A stretch of 64,000 nucleotides of DNA from Paracoccus zhejiangensis (GTDB lineage: Bacteria > Pseudomonadota > Alphaproteobacteria > Rhodobacterales > Rhodobacteraceae), in the NCBI RefSeq assembly GCF_002847445.1, contig NZ_CP025430.1, forward strand, positions 3,530,501-3,594,500, given 5' to 3'. The first letter of the stretch is position 1; each line of letters starts with the position of its first letter. Made by a program: the position numbers and the translations under genes. The notes under the pieces were generated by a model that saw only the letters and a program-made list of their open reading frames with translations, did not search any database and was not told the origin of the DNA. Shown piece by piece: positions 58,984 to 64,000 of the stretch.

Positions 58984-60102
58984 TCAGGCCGCGAGCACCT
59001 GTTCCGGCGTCACCGCCTCGAGTTGCAGCGCCTCGCCCACGGGCAGCGAGGTCAGCCGGCCCTGATGGGTCGAGAGGCCAGCGCGCAGGTGCGGATCGTC
59101 CAGCACGGCCTGCCGCCAGCCCTTGTCGGCCAAGGCCAGGAGGAAGGGCATGGTGGCATTGCCAAGCGCGATGGTCGAGGTGCGCGCCACCGCGCCGGGC
59201 ATGTTCGCCACGCAGTAATGCAGGATGCCGTCGACCTCGTAGATCGGGTCCTGATGGGTGGTGGCGTGGCTGGTCTCGAAACAACCGCCCTGATCGATGG
59301 CGACATCGACCAGCACCGAACCGGGCTTCATGGTCGAAAGCTGCGCCCGCGAGATCAGCTTGGGCGCGGCGGCGCCGGGGATCAGCACGGCACCGACGAC
59401 CATATCGGCCAGTGCAATTTGTTCGGCGATATTGGCACCGCTGGCGAATTGCGTCTTGAAGCTGTCGCCGAAGGTATCGTCGAGATAGCGCATCCGGGGC
59501 AGGGACCGGTCCATCACCACCACATCCGCGCCCATCCCCGCCGCGACCCGCGCCGCATGGGTGCCGACGACACCGCCGCCGATCACCACCACCCGCGCAG
59601 GACCGACGCCCGGCACCCCGCCCATCAGCACGCCACGCCCGCCATTGGCCTTCTGCAGCGTCCAGGCACCGACCTGCGGCGCCAGCTTGCCCGCCACCTC
59701 GGACATGGGCGCCAGAAGCGGCAGCCCGCCGGCGCGGTCCGTCACTGTCTCATAGGCGATGGCGGTGACGCCGGAATTCAGCAGGTCACGGGTCTGATCG
59801 GGATCAGGGGCGAGATGCAGGTAGGTGAACAGCACCTGCCCCTCGCGCAGCATGGCGCGTTCCACCGCCTGGGGCTCTTTCACTTTCACGATCATCTCGG
59901 CGGCGTCGAAGACCGCCTTGGCATCCGGGGCGATCTCGGCCCCGGCGGCCAGGTAGTCGGCATCGGTGAAGCCCGAGCCGATGCCGGCGCCGGTCTGGAC
60001 CAGCAACTGGTGGCCATGGGCCACGGCCTCCGCGGCGGCGGCTGGGGTGACGCCGACGCGGAATTCCTGGGGTTTGATTTCTTTCGGGCAGCCGATCAGC
60101 AT
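58984..60102 (-). CDS. ald: Alanine dehydrogenase
   Basis: A 372-residue NAD-dependent alanine dehydrogenase, interconverting alanine with pyruvate and ammonia. Motifs: CPKEIKPQEFRVGVTP at the start, VKVKEPQ near 72, the Rossmann motif VVIGGGVVGTHAARVA near 172 and DVAIDQGGCFETSH near 266. The divergent Lrp-type gene is the standard regulator arrangement (AldR-like), and the 137-base gap 60103-60239 is their shared promoter region. Confidence 0.96.
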   Translation of the reverse strand: MLIGCPKEIKPQEFRVGVTPAAAAEAVAHGHQLLVQTGAGIGSGFTDADYLAAGAEIAPDAKAVFDAAEMIVKVKEPQAVERAMLREGQVLFTYLHLAPDPDQTRDLLNSGVTAIAYETVTDRAGGLPLLAPMSEVAGKLAPQVGAWTLQKANGGRGVLMGGVPGVGPARVVVIGGGVVGTHAARVAAGMGADVVVMDRSLPRMRYLDDTFGDSFKTQFASGANIAEQIALADMVVGAVLIPGAAAPKLISRAQLSTMKPGSVLVDVAIDQGGCFETSHATTHQDPIYEVDGILHYCVANMPGAVARTSTIALGNATMPFLLALADKGWRQAVLDDPHLRAGLSTHQGRLTSLPVGEALQLEAVTPEQVLAA

Positions 60103-60239
60103 GGGGTCCTCCGCTGTTATCGTTTTGAGCGGATTCTCTCATGAAATCAGCGAAATGTGTGACGAAAGGCTGCGAACGGCGCGGGCTGGAACGGCGGATT
60201 CTGTCTTGAAATTGACATAAATTGGAAGAAACTGCGTCC

Positions 60240-60701
60240 ATGGACGACATTGACGCAATAGACCGCCGCATTCTCGACCTGCTTCAGCGGGACGGGCGAA
60301 TCAGTAACGCCGACCTTGCAGCCAAGGTGAATCTCTCGGCCAGTGCCTGCCATCGCCGGGTCAGGCGGCTGGAGGAGGAGGGGTTCATCCGCGATTACGT
60401 CGCGCTTCTGGATCGCCGCAAGGTCGGCCGGCAGACCATGGTGTTCGTCGAGATCACTCTGTCGGGTCAGGCCGACGAGGTGCTGGAAGCCTTTGAGCGC
60501 GCGGTGCGCGAGATCCCCGATGTGCTCGAATGCCACCTGATGTCGGGCGCGGCGGATTACCTGCTGAAGGTGGTCGCCAATGACACCGAGGATTTCGCCC
60601 GTATCCACCGCCAGCATCTGGCCAAGCTGCCGGGCGTCCAGCAGATGCATTCCTCCTTCGCGCTGCGCACTGTGTTCCGCACGACGGCGCTGCCGATCTA
60701 G
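60240..60701 (+). CDS. Lrp/AsnC-family regulator (AldR-like)
   Basis: A 153-residue regulator from ATG 60240 (a TTG 60222 start in frame is possible). It has an N-terminal helix-turn-helix (ISNADLAAKVNLSASACHRR, VRRLEEEGFIRDYVALLD) and a C-terminal RAM/AsnC ligand domain (VLECHLMSGAADYLLKVVAN). Such proteins sense amino acids and often activate ald. The gene end overlaps the convergent pcaB by 4 bases. Confidence 0.93.
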   Translation: MDDIDAIDRRILDLLQRDGRISNADLAAKVNLSASACHRRVRRLEEEGFIRDYVALLDRRKVGRQTMVFVEITLSGQADEVLEAFERAVREIPDVLECHLMSGAADYLLKVVANDTEDFARIHRQHLAKLPGVQQMHSSFALRTVFRTTALPI

Positions 60702-61747
60702 GCCGCGCCGATCCGCTGAACCCGGGTGATGAGATCGGTGCAAAGGCTCAGGGATCGGGCAGTAGCCTGCAACATCCGCGGCAAGGCCAGCCATTCCAGC
60801 ACCCAGGCCGCGCCCGAGCGTTCCTGTTCGTGCAGCAGCGCCTGATGCATCAGCGAGAGCTGCCCGGCATTGTCGCGGGCCAACGTCATCAGCGTCTCGG
60901 CCCCCACCGGGTTCTGCTTGTGCGGCATGGCCGAACTGGTGCCGCCGCCCGAAAGACCGATCTCGCCCATCTGCGCCATCAGCGCGATGTCCTGTCCGAT
61001 CTTGCCGGTGGCGCCGGTGACCAGGGACAGCCAGCCGGCATATTCGGCGATGCCGTCCCTTGCGCTGTGCCATTGCGAAGGCGCGCGGTGCAGACCCAGA
61101 CGGTCGGCCAGGGCGTCGGCGATGGCATCGCCCTCGGCACGTTTTTCCGGGCCGCCGCGCAACCCGACGGGGCCGCCATATTGCACCAGTTCCAGACGGG
61201 GGCGAAGCTGGGCCAGACGCTCGAGATGCCGGGGCAGGGGCGCCCGCCATGCGGCCAGACGGTCGCCGGCGGTGATCGGCAGCGCAGCCTGCATCCGGGT
61301 GCGGCCCATCAGCGGCTGTTGCCCTTGCCGCGTGGCCAGATCGTCGAGCGCGGCGATCAGGGCGGTGATCTCGCCGACAAAACGGTCGTTCAGCCCCCTG
61401 AGAACCAGCACCGTCGCGGTGTCGAGGATGTCCTGACTGGTGGCGCCGACATGCAAGGCCGGGCGCAGGACCCGGTCAGCGGCGGCCTTCAATTGGCGCA
61501 CATAGTCTGGCACCGGCAGCCCGTCCTGAACCATGGCTCTGCGCAGCGTGTCCATGTCGGGCTGGAAACCTTCGACGAACGCCGCCGCCTGCCGCGCCAG
61601 AGCGGCATCGACCACGCCCGCATCGCCCGCCGCCAGCGACAGCGCGGCCTCGACCTCGGCGATCCGCGCCAGCCATGCCGCGTCGGTGAACAGGGCCGCG
61701 ATGGCGGCATCGCCGGTCAGCAGGGTCATCAGGTCGGTCTCGGGCAT
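60698..61747 (-). CDS. pcaB: 3-carboxy-cis,cis-muconate cycloisomerase PcaB
   Basis: A 349-residue fumarase/aspartase-superfamily enzyme, second step of the protocatechuate branch of the beta-ketoadipate pathway. The family signature GGTSSAMPHKQNPV lies near 265-278, with ALHVGATSQDILDT near 97. It is about 100 residues shorter than the Pseudomonas enzyme at the C-terminus, a common alphaproteobacterial short form. It is divergent from pobA; the 104-base gap 61748-61851 would hold their promoters. pcaC and pcaGH are not in the window. Confidence 0.93.
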   Translation of the reverse strand: MPETDLMTLLTGDAAIAALFTDAAWLARIAEVEAALSLAAGDAGVVDAALARQAAAFVEGFQPDMDTLRRAMVQDGLPVPDYVRQLKAAADRVLRPALHVGATSQDILDTATVLVLRGLNDRFVGEITALIAALDDLATRQGQQPLMGRTRMQAALPITAGDRLAAWRAPLPRHLERLAQLRPRLELVQYGGPVGLRGGPEKRAEGDAIADALADRLGLHRAPSQWHSARDGIAEYAGWLSLVTGATGKIGQDIALMAQMGEIGLSGGGTSSAMPHKQNPVGAETLMTLARDNAGQLSLMHQALLHEQERSGAAWVLEWLALPRMLQATARSLSLCTDLITRVQRIGAA

Positions 61748-61830
61748 GGCGGTCTCCCTCTCGTCATCCCGTTGTGCGGCGAGGGGCAGGCCGGCGCAAC
61801 CCGGTTTACCGCCACCCGAGCCTTGGATAA

Positions 61831-63020
<1,190 letters not shown>

Positions 63021-63021
<1 letters not shown>

Positions 63022-63809
63022 TGGTTGATGTTCTGGATCTGGGCCATGTGCGCCTGCATGTCGCCGATGAGGGCCCGCGCGATGCGCCGGCGGTGATCTT
63101 TGCCAATTCGCTCGGCACCGATTTCCGGCTGTGGGACGCGATCCTGCCTCATCTGCCGCCGGGGCTTCGGATCGTGCGCGCCGACAAGCGCGGGCACGGG
63201 CTGTCGCAGACCACCGGGCCGATCAGCATAGACGATCTGGCAGATGACGTGGCGGGGATCATCGCCGCGCTGGAGCTGGACCGGCCGGTCTATGTTGGCC
63301 TGTCGATCGGCGGGCTGATCGGGCAGTCGCTGGCGCTGCGCCACGGGGATGCCATTGGCGGGCTGGTGCTATCGAACACCGCCGCCAAGATCGGCGAAAG
63401 CACGATCTGGACCGACCGCATCGCCGCCATCGAGGCCGGGGGCATCGGTGTCATTGCCGAGCCGACCATGGAACGCTGGTTCTCGCCCGCCTTCCGCGCC
63501 ACGCCCGACTGTGGCGCCTGGAAGCTGATGCTGGAACGGCAGGACCAGGCGGGCTATCTGGCCTGCTGCCGCGCCATCGCCGAGGCCGATTTCCGCGAGC
63601 GGCTGGCCGGGGTTCAGGGGCCGGTCCTCTGCATCGGTGGCAGCCTCGACGGCTCGACCCCGCCCGAGGCGATGCGCGACCTGACCGACCGGATCAGCGG
63701 CGCGCGGCTGGAGATCATCGAGGGCGTGGGCCATCTGCCTTGCGTCGAGGCGCCGGCCCTCTACGCCGACCTGCTGGCCGGGCATCTGCGCGACATCGGG
63801 CATATCTGA
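63021..63809 (+). CDS. pcaD: 3-oxoadipate enol-lactonase PcaD
   Basis: A 262-residue alpha/beta hydrolase that opens beta-ketoadipate enol-lactone. The nucleophile S95 lies in GLSIGG, the acid near DGSTPPEAM and the catalytic His in GVGHLPCVEAP. It is translationally coupled to pobA, so the funnelling enzyme and a late pathway enzyme are made together. Confidence 0.92.
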
Positions 63810-63824
63810 GCGAGAGGGGCCGGC

Positions 63825-64000
63825 CTATCCGGCTCCGTCCACCAGCCAGCGGCCATGGACCCAGCCCCTGCGGCGGGGCTTGCCATAGGTGATGCCGATC
63901 CACGGTCCGCTGCGGGCGCAGGTGCGCACCAGGTCACCGTTGTGCAACTCGTCGATGCGGGTGAAATCGGTGCCCGGCCCGGACCGCACGGCCAGGAAGC
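63825..64000 (-). CDS. Bacterial SH3-domain protein, C-terminal part, truncated by window end
   Basis: The minus strand is open from the window edge to TAG at 63825-63827, giving 57 residues that begin FLAVRSGPGTDFTRIDELHN and end with WVHGRWLVDGAG. LAVRSGPGTDF and GDLV...GWVHGRWL are the pattern of an SH3b domain, which usually binds cell-wall peptides in exported proteins. The rest of the gene lies beyond the window. It is convergent with pcaD, 15 bases apart. Confidence 0.75.
   Translation of the reverse strand, partial: FLAVRSGPGTDFTRIDELHNGDLVRTCARSGPWIGITYGKPRRRGWVHGRWLVDGAG

Noticed and set aside
60212..60217. TTGACA as a -35 box for the Lrp gene
   Set aside because: It is only 22 bases before the chosen start codon with no TATAAT-like box at the right distance.

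Overview
This window is chromosomal DNA of a GC-rich alphaproteobacterium, most likely a member of the Rhodobacterales (Paracoccus/Rhodobacter-like). This rests on gene content and protein style: a CcrM-type cell-cycle DNA methyltransferase, a glgBCAX-pgm operon, a compact flgBC-fliEQ-flgFGAH-fliL operon, a carnitine cdh cluster, a malonate mat/mad cluster and pob/pca aromatic genes. Genes are packed tightly, many with ATGA or TGATG overlaps. I see no prophage, insertion sequence, CRISPR array or rRNA. No stretch above about 300 bases lacks a gene.

Layout. 1-9196 (+): end of a GH13 alpha-glucosidase, then glgB, glgC, glgA, glgX and pgm (glycogen synthesis and debranching), closed by a terminator. 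9335-13114 (-): an elongator tRNA-Met, a small coiled-coil membrane protein, a large OmpA-family protein and ubiA, with rsmE divergent. 14068-14330: a DUF1127 small protein and its terminator. 14308-22631 (-): a long run reading cdhC, a cdhA-thioesterase fusion, a Tat-exported solute-binding protein, two permeases, a double ATPase and an HSL-type esterase, with a divergent CdhR-like regulator at 22743. This looks like a carnitine-to-glycine-betaine catabolic unit with its own importer. 23768-25252: Pit phosphate transporter. 25343-28681 (+): rfbCBDA for dTDP-L-rhamnose. 28688-34393 (-): a GT2 glycosyltransferase and the flagellar operon, with fliI divergent. 35947-39051: a Crp/Fnr-type regulator, an extensin-like protein and an L,D-transpeptidase.

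39241-46030: a PaaI-type thioesterase, a HutC-type GntR regulator divergent from an Fsr-like MFS pump, an unusual sulfotransferase-like/GT90 fusion, allA, rnhB, then ccrM behind three clustered GANTC sites. 46046-51882: a DUF2235 lipase-like membrane protein, alkB, mutY, a DUF721 protein, a DsbA-like thiol oxidoreductase and a GntR/FCD regulator. 51975-56066 (+): matA, matB, madL, madM for malonate uptake and use. 56124-58939: a GST, mscL, an array of five 11-bp repeats and an MFS transporter. 58984-60701: ald and a divergent Lrp-type regulator. 60698-63809: pcaB, and pobA-pcaD for 4-hydroxybenzoate and protocatechuate. The window ends inside an SH3-domain gene.

Most of the window is recognisable metabolism. 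The least explained items are the sulfotransferase-like/GT90 fusion, the importer and esterase joined to carnitine genes, the 11-bp phased repeat array and the repeated CCGAAC motif beside the GntR gene. Function calls come from reading protein motifs by eye; no database search was run.
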